Source: Epibacterium sp. Ofav1-8
GTDB lineage: Bacteria; Pseudomonadota; Alphaproteobacteria; Rhodobacterales; Rhodobacteraceae
Assembly (NCBI RefSeq): GCF_022348185.1
Contig: NZ_JAKRFD010000003.1
Location: 248,001 to 312,000, forward strand
Direction of reading: 5' to 3'
Length of the DNA stretch: 64,000 nucleotides
Positions 35,515 through 43,017 of the stretch are shown here, piece by piece. The translations under genes were made by a program, and so were the position numbers. Each line of letters begins with the position of its first letter. Positions within the stretch are counted from its first letter, which is position 1. The notes below the pieces were generated by a model that did no database searches, was not told the DNA's origin, and saw only the letters and a list, made by a program, of their open reading frames with translations.

Positions 35515-36663
35515 TCAGCCCTGCGGTTTTTTGCCAAATCGCCGCGGGCCGGGGGCTGATTTGCCGCCGGATGCGCCACCGGCTTTGCCCGCACCTGCGC
35601 CGCCTGCGGGTTTGCCTCCGGACGGTTTGCCAGAGAAGGTCTTGCCAGCAAATGCCTTGCCCGCGCCCTTGCCAGCCGCTTTGCCGGTGGGGCGACCCTT
35701 TGGGGCGCTGCCGCCTTTGCCTGCCGGTTGTGCGCCGGGGGTTCCGCCGGGATTGCGCGGGCCACGTCCGGGGCGGGTGGGTTTTTTCTTGGCTTCACCG
35801 TCGCCCTCGGGGGCGGCCAGACCCAGCTGGTCGCGCACCACGCGCGGGCGCAGTTCTTCGACCTCGCCTTCCTTCAGCGTGCCAAGCTGGAAAGGCCCGT
35901 AAGAGATCCGCAGCAGCCGGTTCACCGGGTATCCGACCTCTTCCATGGCGCGGCGAATTTCGCGGTTCTTGCCTTCGCGCAGCCCGATGGTGAGCCAGGC
36001 ATTGGCACCCTGCTGACGATCAAGGCTGACGGTCATCGGCTGGAAACGTTCGCCGTCGATCACCACGCCTTTGCGCAGCACATCGAATTCATGGTCCTGC
36101 GGTCGGCCATTGATGCGCACCCGGTAGCGGCGCAGCCAGCCGGTGGAGGGCAGCTCCAACTGGCGCTTGACGCCGCCGTCGTTGGTCAACAGCAACAGAC
36201 CTTCGGAATTGAGGTCGAGACGCCCGACCGTCATCACCCGCGGCAGATCCTCGGGCAATTCGTCAAAGATCGTCCTGCGGCCTTTTTCGTCCGAATTGGT
36301 CGTCACCAGACCGGTGGGTTTGTAGTAGAGCCACAGGCGCGGGGCCTCGGCCTCGGGCAGGGGATTGCCATCCACCACGATGCGATCACTGCCGGTCACA
36401 TTAAGCGCCGGGCTGTCGATCACTGCGCCGTTGACCGCAACGCGGCCCTCGGCAATCATCCGCTCCGCCTCACGGCGCGAGGCCACACCGGCGCGCGAGA
36501 GCACCTTGGCAATGCGGTCGCCCTCTGCAGAGGGCCGCGCGTCCCCTGCTGCGCTTGCCTGCGGGGCTTTGGGACCGCGCGGCGTCGCTGAGGGTTTCGC
36601 CTGTGGCCTGGCGCCTTTGGCTGCGCGATGCGCGGAGGGGGAGGATGGGGTTTTCTTGCTCAT
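35515..36663 (-). CDS. RsuA/RluB-family pseudouridine synthase with Gly/Lys/Ala-rich tail
   Basis: A 382-residue enzyme that isomerises uridine to pseudouridine in rRNA. It has an S4 domain (RIAKVLSRAGVASRREAERM) and the catalytic core with the Asp in TVGRLDLNSEGLLLLTNDG, plus GKNREIRRAMEEVGYPVNRL. Both ends are long, low-complexity and basic: an N-terminal ~60-residue Pro/Ala/Lys stretch and a C-terminal ~95-residue Gly/Lys/Ala/Pro tail with repeated GK steps. The added tails are disordered and may bind RNA. ATG 36663 is the only sensible start. Divergent from tadA. Confidence 0.9.
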   Translation of the reverse strand: MSKKTPSSPSAHRAAKGARPQAKPSATPRGPKAPQASAAGDARPSAEGDRIAKVLSRAGVASRREAERMIAEGRVAVNGAVIDSPALNVTGSDRIVVDGNPLPEAEAPRLWLYYKPTGLVTTNSDEKGRRTIFDELPEDLPRVMTVGRLDLNSEGLLLLTNDGGVKRQLELPSTGWLRRYRVRINGRPQDHEFDVLRKGVVIDGERFQPMTVSLDRQQGANAWLTIGLREGKNREIRRAMEEVGYPVNRLLRISYGPFQLGTLKEGEVEELRPRVVRDQLGLAAPEGDGEAKKKPTRPGRGPRNPGGTPGAQPAGKGGSAPKGRPTGKAAGKGAGKAFAGKTFSGKPSGGKPAGGAGAGKAGGASGGKSAPGPRRFGKKPQG

Positions 36664-36765
36664 GGCGCTGCCATAGCCTATTCGCGAGAGCGGCGAAAGC
36701 ATCCATTGCAGGGGTGCGCGGCCGGTAGTGCGGGCGGTTTGGCGACAGAAAGGGGCAAGGCACAC

Positions 36766-37218
36766 ATGGAGTTTCGATCCTTCATGGCAGAGGCGCTGGA
36801 AGAGGCGCAGGCCGCCGCCGCGCGTGGTGAGGTGCCGGTGGGTGCGGTGCTGGTCAGCCCCTCGGGCGAGGTGGTGGCGCGGGCAGGCAATCGAACCCGT
36901 GAACTCAACGATCCCACCGCCCATGCCGAGGTGCTGGTGATCCGCGCGGGCTGCGCGGCACTGGGCAGTGAGCGGCTGACGGGGCATGATCTCTATGTGA
37001 CGCTGGAGCCCTGCGCCATGTGTGCCGCTGCCATCGCCGCCGCCCGCGTCGCGCGGGTGTACTACGGCGCGTCTGATCCGAAATCCGGTGGCGTGGCCCA
37101 CGGGGCCTGCGTGTTCGACCATCCGCAAGCGCACCATGTGCCAGAGGTTTATGACGGATTTTCCGCACCACAGTCAGAAGCGTTGTTGAGGGCCTTTTTT
37201 GCGAAACGGCGCGGATGA
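36766..37218 (+). CDS. tadA: tRNA-specific adenosine deaminase
   Basis: A 150-residue zinc deaminase that converts A34 to inosine in tRNA-Arg(ACG). Zinc ligands and catalytic Glu are His53-Ala-Glu55 in TAHAEVLVI and Cys83/Cys86 in EPCAMC. ATG 36766 gives the normal length. The next gene starts 20 bases inside its 3' end. Confidence 0.95.
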   Translation: MEFRSFMAEALEEAQAAAARGEVPVGAVLVSPSGEVVARAGNRTRELNDPTAHAEVLVIRAGCAALGSERLTGHDLYVTLEPCAMCAAAIAAARVARVYYGASDPKSGGVAHGACVFDHPQAHHVPEVYDGFSAPQSEALLRAFFAKRRG

Positions 37219-38050
37219 GCCTGCCTCCCCCCCTCCACACACAGACCTGTTGCGGCGCTTTGGACTGAGTGCGCCGGAACTGGTCGCTGAAACCGCGCGC
37301 GCCATAGTCTGGCGGGTGCGGCAGAAAACTGGCACGCAGGCAGCGCTGAAACACTATCCCGCCGGGCATATGGGAAATGAAACCAGTGGCTTGGCCTATC
37401 TGGAGCGTGTCGAGGGCGCCGGGGCCGTGCGGGTGTTTGCGCGGTCAACAGATGCAGTGGTGATGGAGTGGCTTCAGGGGCCATCGCTTGGGGAACTGGC
37501 GCGTACACAGGACCCGGAGGCCGCGGATCGCGGGTTGACCGAGGTGGCCGCACGGTTGTTTGCGGCAGAGGTTTCCGCAGATGGGCTGCTGCCGGTGGCC
37601 GAAATCATGGCGCCGTTGCGGGATGCCTGTTTTACCGCGTCTGAGGCGCGTGAGGCGCAGGACATAGCGTGGGCCTGTTTGGATCAGATGCAGCGCGGCG
37701 CGGTTGAGAGTGTCGCCCTGCACGGTGATCTGCATCACGATAATATCATTCACACTGCGCAGGGGTTGCGGGCTTTTGATGCCAAGGGATTGGCGGGGCC
37801 GCGGGCGTATGAACTGTCCAATGCGTTCCGCCATCCGCGCGGGTGTCACGCTTTTGCGGCGGATGCGCAGGTGATCCGGCACCGCGCGATCACGTGGGCG
37901 CGTGTGGCGGGATGTGGCGCGCAGGAGCAGCTCAGATGGGCCATCGCCAAGCTGTTGCTTTCAATGCTCTGGTCCGGGCAGGAGGCCACGGAAGAGCGTG
38001 CCTTGTTGCGCCAAATGCTGAGGGTGGCTGAAAAGGGCTTGCCAGATTAG
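37199..38050 (+). CDS. APH(6)/hydroxyurea-kinase family phosphotransferase
   Basis: A 283-residue small-molecule kinase of the aminoglycoside/hydroxyurea kinase (APH_6) family, which includes streptomycin 6-phosphotransferases. The Brenner-type catalytic loop LHGDLHHDNII and the metal-binding FDAKGLAGPRAYELSNAF are clear. The start is TTG 37199, overlapping tadA by 20 bases; other in-frame starts would cut conserved sequence. No transfer signs surround it, so it looks like a chromosomal kinase whose native substrate may not be an antibiotic. The stop codon lies in the first TetR operator site. Confidence 0.82.
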   Translation: MRNGADEPASPPPHTDLLRRFGLSAPELVAETARAIVWRVRQKTGTQAALKHYPAGHMGNETSGLAYLERVEGAGAVRVFARSTDAVVMEWLQGPSLGELARTQDPEAADRGLTEVAARLFAAEVSADGLLPVAEIMAPLRDACFTASEAREAQDIAWACLDQMQRGAVESVALHGDLHHDNIIHTAQGLRAFDAKGLAGPRAYELSNAFRHPRGCHAFAADAQVIRHRAITWARVAGCGAQEQLRWAIAKLLLSMLWSGQEATEERALLRQMLRVAEKGLPD

Positions 38051-38089
38051 GTCACTTGTCCTAACTAGGCATTAGGACAACTGACCTAA
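38047..38089. promoter_or_regulatory. Double inverted-repeat operator upstream of the TetR gene
   Basis: Two 18-bp sites, TTAGGTCACTTGTCCTAA (38047-38064) and TTAGGACAACTGACCTAA (38072-38089), are near-perfect inverted copies of each other around a 7-base spacer, and each is itself a TTAGG-N8-CCTAA palindrome. Centres are 25 bp apart. They lie 49 bases before the TetR start, with TATTAT at 38108-38113 as a possible -10. Autoregulation is the natural reading. Confidence 0.75.
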
Positions 38090-38137
38090 TCGTCATATTC
38101 GCGCCTGTATTATGTCTTAGTCGAGGATGAAGTGGCG

Positions 38138-38719
38138 ATGCCCAGCACGAGAGAGCGGATCGTCGAACAGGCCGATGTGCTGTTTTATGAGCGTGGGTAT
38201 GAGGCCACCTCGCTGGCCGATATTGCTGCGCCCCTGGGGCTGTCGCGCGGCAATTTCTACTATCATTTCAAGACAAAGGACGAGATCCTGGATGCGGTGA
38301 TCGACCTGCGCCTGTCGCGCACAGCCGCGATGCTGACCGCGTGGGAGGCCGAGGGCGACACGCCGCTGGCGCGCATCACCTGTTTCATTCGCATCCTGAT
38401 CCGCAACCGCGCCAAGATCATGTCATGGGGCTGCCCGGTGGGCACATTGGTGAGCGAACTTTCAAAGCTCGAACACATCGCCCAAGCACGCGCGGCGGAG
38501 CTGTTCACACTCTTTATCGACTGGCTCGCGGTGCAATTTCGCAGCGCCGGTGTAGAGCGCGACGCCAGGGCGCTTGCCACGCATCTGATGGGCCGCAGTC
38601 AGGGCGTCGCAGCGCTGGCTCAGGCCTTTGGCGATGAGGCGCTGATCGAGGCGGAGGTCGCGCAGATGACGGATTGGGTGGCACAGCAAATCGCGGCGCA
38701 ACCCACAGAGTATTCATAA
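38138..38719 (+). CDS. TetR-family transcriptional regulator
   Basis: A 193-residue repressor. The N-terminal HTH is clear (RERIVEQADVLFYERGYEAT, then SLADIAAPLGLSRGNFYYHF). The ligand domain contains GCPVGTLVSELSKL, a phrase seen in TetR proteins near oxidoreductases and YciI genes. ATG 38138 is used; GTG 38132 is an alternative. It is followed at short distance by the YciI and tag genes on the same strand, and the double operator ahead of it suggests control of its own transcript. Confidence 0.88.
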   Translation: MPSTRERIVEQADVLFYERGYEATSLADIAAPLGLSRGNFYYHFKTKDEILDAVIDLRLSRTAAMLTAWEAEGDTPLARITCFIRILIRNRAKIMSWGCPVGTLVSELSKLEHIAQARAAELFTLFIDWLAVQFRSAGVERDARALATHLMGRSQGVAALAQAFGDEALIEAEVAQMTDWVAQQIAAQPTEYS

Positions 38720-38736
38720 CACGAGGGAGGGTCGCC

Positions 38737-39030
38737 TTGTTTGTGATCTTTTTAAAATTCACCAAAGAGAAGACCCGCGCCGGAGAAGCTATGGAGGCGC
38801 ATAAAGCATGGCTGGCGCAGGGGTTTTCCGATGGGATTTTTCTTGCGGCAGGCTCTCTGGACGATGGCGCAGGGGGCGCGATCCTTGCTTTCGGCGAAGA
38901 TCGCGACGCCTTGGAGGCGCGGGTGGCGGCAGACCCTTTTGTGCGAGAGGGCATTGTAACGGCTGAGATTACCGGATTTACGCCCACGCGCACCGATGCG
39001 CGGCTGGGGTTCCTGAAGGTGGCCGGATGA
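38737..39030 (+). CDS. YciI-like protein
   Basis: A 97-residue ferredoxin-like alpha+beta protein of the YciI family, small dimeric enzymes or binding proteins of mostly unknown role. AHKAWLAQGFSDGIFLAAG and EARVAADPFVREGIVTAEI contain the conserved His and Asp-Pro positions. The start is TTG 38737, chosen because GGAGG sits 5 bases ahead and a longer frame overlaps the TetR gene. It overlaps tag by 4 bases. Confidence 0.8.
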   Translation: MFVIFLKFTKEKTRAGEAMEAHKAWLAQGFSDGIFLAAGSLDDGAGGAILAFGEDRDALEARVAADPFVREGIVTAEITGFTPTRTDARLGFLKVAG

Positions 39031-39629
39031 GCCGCGTTGTCACGAGCACGGATGGCCGGCAGCGCTGTGCATGGTCGGCCACGGCACCGGAGTTTGATGC
39101 CTACCACGATGCGGAGTGGGGCTTTCCGGTGGGGGACGACCGGCGGCTGTTTGAGAAGATTTGTCTGGAGAGTTTCCAGTCCGGCCTCAGTTGGCGCACC
39201 ATCCTGTCAAAACGCGAGAACTTTCGCGCCGCCTTCGACGGCTTCGACTATCACAGGATGGCGGGGTATGGCCAGGAGAAAGTCGCCGCATTGTTGCAGG
39301 ACGCGGGCATCATCCGTCATCGCGGCAAGATCGAGGCGGTCATTAACAATGTCGCGCGCGCGGTCGAACTGGAAGCCAGCGCGGGATCTCTGGCCGCATT
39401 TTTCTGGCGTTACGAGGTCAAGACACCCCCGGAGCCGCAGACCGTTTCCACCTGCCCAGAGTCAGTCGCGCTGTCGAAGGACTTGAAAAAACGGGGCTGG
39501 AAATTCGTCGGACCAACCACCTGTTTTGCCTTTATGCAGGCGATGGGGCTGGTCAACGATCACGCCGAGGGCTGCTACTGTCGCCCGCTGGCGGCTGAGG
39601 CGCGCCAGGCGTTTTCGGTTCCCCTCTGA
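39027..39629 (+). CDS. tag: DNA-3-methyladenine glycosylase I
   Basis: A 200-residue base-excision enzyme removing 3-methyladenine from alkylated DNA. The zinc-staple ligands are visible: Cys14 (RCAW), His27 (DAYHDAEWG) and the HxxxC pair in NDHAEGCYC. The core ESFQSGLSWRTILSKRENFR and FVGPTTCFAFMQAMGLVNDH is typical. It is the last gene of the TetR-YciI-tag run and is followed by two hairpins. Confidence 0.95.
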   Translation: MSRVVTSTDGRQRCAWSATAPEFDAYHDAEWGFPVGDDRRLFEKICLESFQSGLSWRTILSKRENFRAAFDGFDYHRMAGYGQEKVAALLQDAGIIRHRGKIEAVINNVARAVELEASAGSLAAFFWRYEVKTPPEPQTVSTCPESVALSKDLKKRGWKFVGPTTCFAFMQAMGLVNDHAEGCYCRPLAAEARQAFSVPL

Positions 39630-39735
39630 CGATTGGCCTGTGACCATTGGCCTGAAACTGCAGATGGCCGCGCAAATTTACGACAGCCCCCGCAAAAAAG
39701 AGGGGGTACCATGCGACTGCCGGGTTTGAGGGATT

Positions 39736-39792
39736 TCGCTTTGGGCAAAGCCCAAAGCGACCCGCGCCGCGCGCCCTTCGGGCGCGCGGCGC
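39736..39792. terminator. Two adjacent perfect hairpins between convergent genes
   Basis: Hairpin 1 is an 11-bp stem TCGCTTTGGGC with loop AAA (39736-39760). Hairpin 2 is a 13-bp stem GCGCCGCGCGCCC with loop TTC (39764-39792). Lying between tag and the minus-strand M24 gene, they probably stop transcripts from both sides. Confidence 0.75.
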
Positions 39793-39885
39793 TTGGCCCA
39801 ACGGGAAGCGTGGTTTTTTATAAACCGCGCTGACGGGCGGGAGGTCACCCGCCTGCCAGTGAAGCCGACCGGTTGAGGGGCAGGG

Positions 39886-41055
39886 TTACTTCACCACGAT
39901 TTCGCGCGGCACATCGACCAGAGCTTCGCCGCCGTTCGGGGTCACCACAAATGTCTCGGTGATCGCCATGCCCCAGTCCGGGGTCCACAGACCCGGCATC
40001 AGGTGGAACGTCATGTTTTCTTCGAGCTTGGTGGTATCGCCTGGACGCAGCGACATCGTGCGCTCGCCCCAATCCGGAGGGTAGCTGAGGCCGACCGGAT
40101 AGCCGGTGCGGTTGCCCTTGATGTAGCCCGCGCGGCCAAAGCTCTCATAGACGCAGGCGGCGACCTCTTCGCAGGTGACGCCGGGCTTGGCGACCGCAAA
40201 CGTGTCTTCGATCGCTTGCAGGATTGCCTTTTCTCCGCGGCGGATGTCCTCGGGCGGGCTGCCGAGGAACAGCGTGCGGCTGATCGGGCAATGATAGCGG
40301 CGCACGCAGCCCGAGATCTCGAAATAGGTTGCCTCGCCGGGGGCCAGCGGGCGGTCATTCCAGGTGATATGCGAGGCGGAGGCCTCAATGCCCGAGGGTG
40401 CGATGGGGGAGATTGCCGGATAATCCCCGGCCAGAAGCGGCAGACCCTCGATGCCGGCGGCCTGCACCCGAGCCACCAGCGCGTTCTTGGCAATGCCTTC
40501 GTTGAACTCGGCCCGCAGCACCCCGTGCATATGCGCCGAGAGCTTGCCTGCCGCCTGCATCAACTGCAGTTCCTGTTCGCTTTTGACCGCGCGTTGCCAG
40601 TTCACAAGGCCGGTGGCATCCGCAAAGGCATCGCGGCCAAAGGCGGTCTCCAGAATCTCATGGCTGCGGGCGGAGTAATAGTAGTTGTCCATTTCAACGC
40701 CGATGGCTTCGGTCCAGCCATATTCGCGCAGCAGATCCACCAGCGAGTCAAACGGGTGATGATCGGGATGCTGGACGTGTTCTTCGGGCCAGTCAAAGAG
40801 ATGATCGGCCTCCAGCCAGGTGGTCAGCGCGGCGCCGGGCTTGTCCTGGGTGCGGCCCCACCACATCGGCATGCCGTTCTCATGCAGAATCACCGCCTGC
40901 GGGACATAAAAGCTCCAGCCGTCGTAGCCGGTGAGCCATGCCATGTTGGAGGGATCGCAGATCACCAGTGTTTTAAGGCCCTTTGCTGCCATGGCGCGGC
41001 GGGTCTTTTCCAGTCTGCGGGCGTATTCGGTGGTGGTAAAATCGTTGGCGGGCAT
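39886..41055 (-). CDS. M24-family hydrolase, ectoine hydrolase (DoeA)-like
   Basis: A 389-residue member of the creatinase/prolidase fold. The opening MAWLTGYDGWSFYVPQAVIL, EMDNYYYSARSHEILE and RTGYPVGLSYPPDWGERTM strongly resemble DoeA, which opens the ectoine ring to N-acetyl-diaminobutyrate. Metal-site residues differ from classical aminopeptidase P, as usual for this branch. No other ectoine catabolism or uptake gene is in the window, so a related amide substrate is possible. It overlaps the UPF0173 hydrolase gene by one base and is co-transcribed downstream of it. Confidence 0.8.
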   Translation of the reverse strand: MPANDFTTTEYARRLEKTRRAMAAKGLKTLVICDPSNMAWLTGYDGWSFYVPQAVILHENGMPMWWGRTQDKPGAALTTWLEADHLFDWPEEHVQHPDHHPFDSLVDLLREYGWTEAIGVEMDNYYYSARSHEILETAFGRDAFADATGLVNWQRAVKSEQELQLMQAAGKLSAHMHGVLRAEFNEGIAKNALVARVQAAGIEGLPLLAGDYPAISPIAPSGIEASASHITWNDRPLAPGEATYFEISGCVRRYHCPISRTLFLGSPPEDIRRGEKAILQAIEDTFAVAKPGVTCEEVAACVYESFGRAGYIKGNRTGYPVGLSYPPDWGERTMSLRPGDTTKLEENMTFHLMPGLWTPDWGMAITETFVVTPNGGEALVDVPREIVVK

Positions 41056-41747
41056 TAGAACTCGATGTCTTTCATTACCTGTGGCTCGATGACGTTGACG
41101 CCGGGAAGCCCGTCAATCAAGTCCTGTGCGCTCTGTTCCAGCAATGGAAATGTGCGATAGTGGCAGGGAATGACCGTTTTGAAGGCAAAATAGCGCTTTG
41201 CGGCATAGGCGGCGGCCTTCATGTCCATGGTGAAATGACCACCAGCCGACAGGATGCCGATGTCGGGCCTGTAGTAGTCGCCCATCCAGTCCATGTCAGC
41301 CATGATGTCGGTGTCCCCCGAGACATAGATCGTCTGTCCCTCGGCTTGGATCATATAGCCCACTTCGCTGCCGGCGGTGCGCAGCCCGTCGCGGGTGGAA
41401 AACGTGTTGGAATGCGACGCGGGCACCATCGACACGCGGGTCTCGCCCACATCAACCGTGCCGCCCTTGTTGAAGCCCACGGTTTCCACGCCCTCGGTTT
41501 CACCCCAATAGCCCATCAGGTCATATTGGCCGATGATCGGAATCGATAGGTGCTTGGCAAGGCCGAGTACATCCGCCACATGGTCGAAATGCGCATGGGT
41601 CAGCAGGATATGGGTGGCCCCTTCGGTGGCGGCGGTGTGCTGGCTTTCTTCCAGCATCGGATTGCCGGTGAGCCAGGGGTCGATGAGGAGGGTGGTCTCG
41701 CCCGTTTCCAGACGAAAGCCGCCATGACCAAGCCAGATCAGTTTCAT
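41055..41747 (-). CDS. UPF0173-type metallo-beta-lactamase-fold hydrolase
   Basis: A 230-residue metal-dependent hydrolase. The zinc motif THAHFDHVADV is intact, with further ligands expected in VPASHSN, YVSGDTDI and IPCHYRTFP. The family is broadly conserved but of unknown substrate. It is the first gene of a two-gene operon with the DoeA-like enzyme, suggesting that both act on related small molecules. ATG 41747 faces the plus-strand ceramidase-like gene across an 80-base gap. Confidence 0.9.
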   Translation of the reverse strand: MKLIWLGHGGFRLETGETTLLIDPWLTGNPMLEESQHTAATEGATHILLTHAHFDHVADVLGLAKHLSIPIIGQYDLMGYWGETEGVETVGFNKGGTVDVGETRVSMVPASHSNTFSTRDGLRTAGSEVGYMIQAEGQTIYVSGDTDIMADMDWMGDYYRPDIGILSAGGHFTMDMKAAAYAAKRYFAFKTVIPCHYRTFPLLEQSAQDLIDGLPGVNVIEPQVMKDIEF

Positions 41748-41825
41748 GAGCGTTTCCCCGCAGTCTATATATGAGGTGTTTGGAGTGTCTTTATCGCGAC
41801 CCTATCAGGGGATCAGGAAAAATCC

Positions 41826-42482
41826 ATGGATCTGACGCAAGAGATTGACGCCTATTGTGAGCGCCTTGGCCCCGGCCTCTGGGCGGAGCCGCTGAATGCG
41901 GTGACCAACCTGGCCTTTGTGATCGTTGCGGGGATCATGTGGCAGCGCGCCGGAGGTGCAGGACAAGGGCGGGTCATGGCGCGGGTGCTCTGCCTGCTGA
42001 TGGCGGCGATCGGGATCGGCAGCGGACTGTTTCACACCGTTGCGCAGGCGTGGGCCGCGCTTGCGGATGTGCTGCCGATCGCCCTGTTCATACTGACCTA
42101 TCTGTTTGCCGTGCACCGGGATGTGCTGCGCTTGCGGCCTGTCTGGGCGTTCGGCGCGACGGCGATGTTTCTTCCCTATGCGGCCATGACGGGCAGCGTC
42201 TTTGCGCAGGTAAGCTGGATCGGAGGATCCGCAGGCTACGCGCCGGTGCCGCTGCTGATCCTGATTTACGGCATCGCGCTGCGCCGGCGCTTGCCTGCGG
42301 TATCACGCGGGTTCCTTGTCGGAGCTGGACTGTTGATCTTGTCCCTGGTGTTTCGAACGACGGATCTGCCGGTCTGCGGCGCTTTCCCGTCCGGCACACA
42401 TTTCTTCTGGCATCTGCTGAATGCGGCGATGCTCGGCTGGATGATCGAGGTCTATCTCCGCCACCAGCGCGCACAGGCCTGA
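41826..42482 (+). CDS. Ceramidase-domain (CREST-type) membrane protein
   Basis: A 218-residue protein with about seven membrane helices. The motif GIGSGLFHT and the C-terminal HFFWHLLNAAMLGWM match the alkaline-ceramidase/CREST hydrolases, which place Ser, His and Asp residues around a membrane-embedded zinc. The substrate in bacteria is unproven; many roseobacters are not known to make ceramides. ATG 41826 is the frame start after GGAAAAATCC. Confidence 0.82.
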   Translation: MDLTQEIDAYCERLGPGLWAEPLNAVTNLAFVIVAGIMWQRAGGAGQGRVMARVLCLLMAAIGIGSGLFHTVAQAWAALADVLPIALFILTYLFAVHRDVLRLRPVWAFGATAMFLPYAAMTGSVFAQVSWIGGSAGYAPVPLLILIYGIALRRRLPAVSRGFLVGAGLLILSLVFRTTDLPVCGAFPSGTHFFWHLLNAAMLGWMIEVYLRHQRAQA

Positions 42483-42553
42483 GCACAGACGCAGGGGCAG
42501 CGCTCCCGCCCGCTCTCATGCCCCTGTGGGGCCTTGCGATCCGTTGGGCCGAG

Positions 42554-42610
42554 CGCGCGCGGACAGCATAGCTGTCCGCGCGCGGGTCGCATCGGGCACA
42601 GCCCGATGCG
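42554..42610. terminator. Two adjacent perfect hairpins after the ceramidase-like gene
   Basis: Hairpin 1: 14-bp stem CGCGCGCGGACAGC with loop ATA (42554-42584). Hairpin 2: 10-bp stem CGCATCGGGC with loop ACA (42588-42610). There is no T-tract. They sit 70 bases after the stop and before gatC. Confidence 0.6.
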
Positions 42611-42726
42611 AAACACCTCAGTCGGCGCTGGGATTTGGACCGCGCGGGCGGAGAATTCCCAAGGCAGGCTTGCGGCGCGCAAGCGCGAGCGGTAAACGCG
42701 TGGACAAGACGAGATGAGGGTTATTG

Positions 42727-43014
42727 ATGTCGATTGACCAAAGCACAGCCGCGAAAGTGGCCAAACTGGCCCGGATCAAGGTCGAAGAGGACGCTCTGCC
42801 TGCGCTGGCAGAGGAGTTCAACACGATCCTCGGGTTCATCGAGCAACTGAATGAAGTGGATGTCGAGGGCGTCGAGCCGATGACCTCCGTCACCCCGCAG
42901 CGCCTCAAGCGCCGCGAGGATATGGTCACCGACGGCAACCAGCAGGAAAAGGTGCTGGCCAATGCCCCGGATGCTCGCGAAGGCTTCTTTGCTGTGCCCA
43001 AGGTTGTGGAGTAA
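42727..43014 (+). CDS. gatC: Aspartyl/glutamyl-tRNA amidotransferase subunit C
   Basis: A 95-residue subunit that clamps GatA to GatB in the complex converting Glu-tRNA(Gln) and Asp-tRNA(Asn) to the amidated forms. VAKLARIKVEEDALPALAEE and EQLNEVDVEGVEPMTSV are the family's standard phrases. ATG 42727 after GAGGG. gatA begins 3 bases after its stop; gatB is not in this window. Confidence 0.95.
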   Translation: MSIDQSTAAKVAKLARIKVEEDALPALAEEFNTILGFIEQLNEVDVEGVEPMTSVTPQRLKRREDMVTDGNQQEKVLANAPDAREGFFAVPKVVE

Positions 43015-43017
43015 GAC

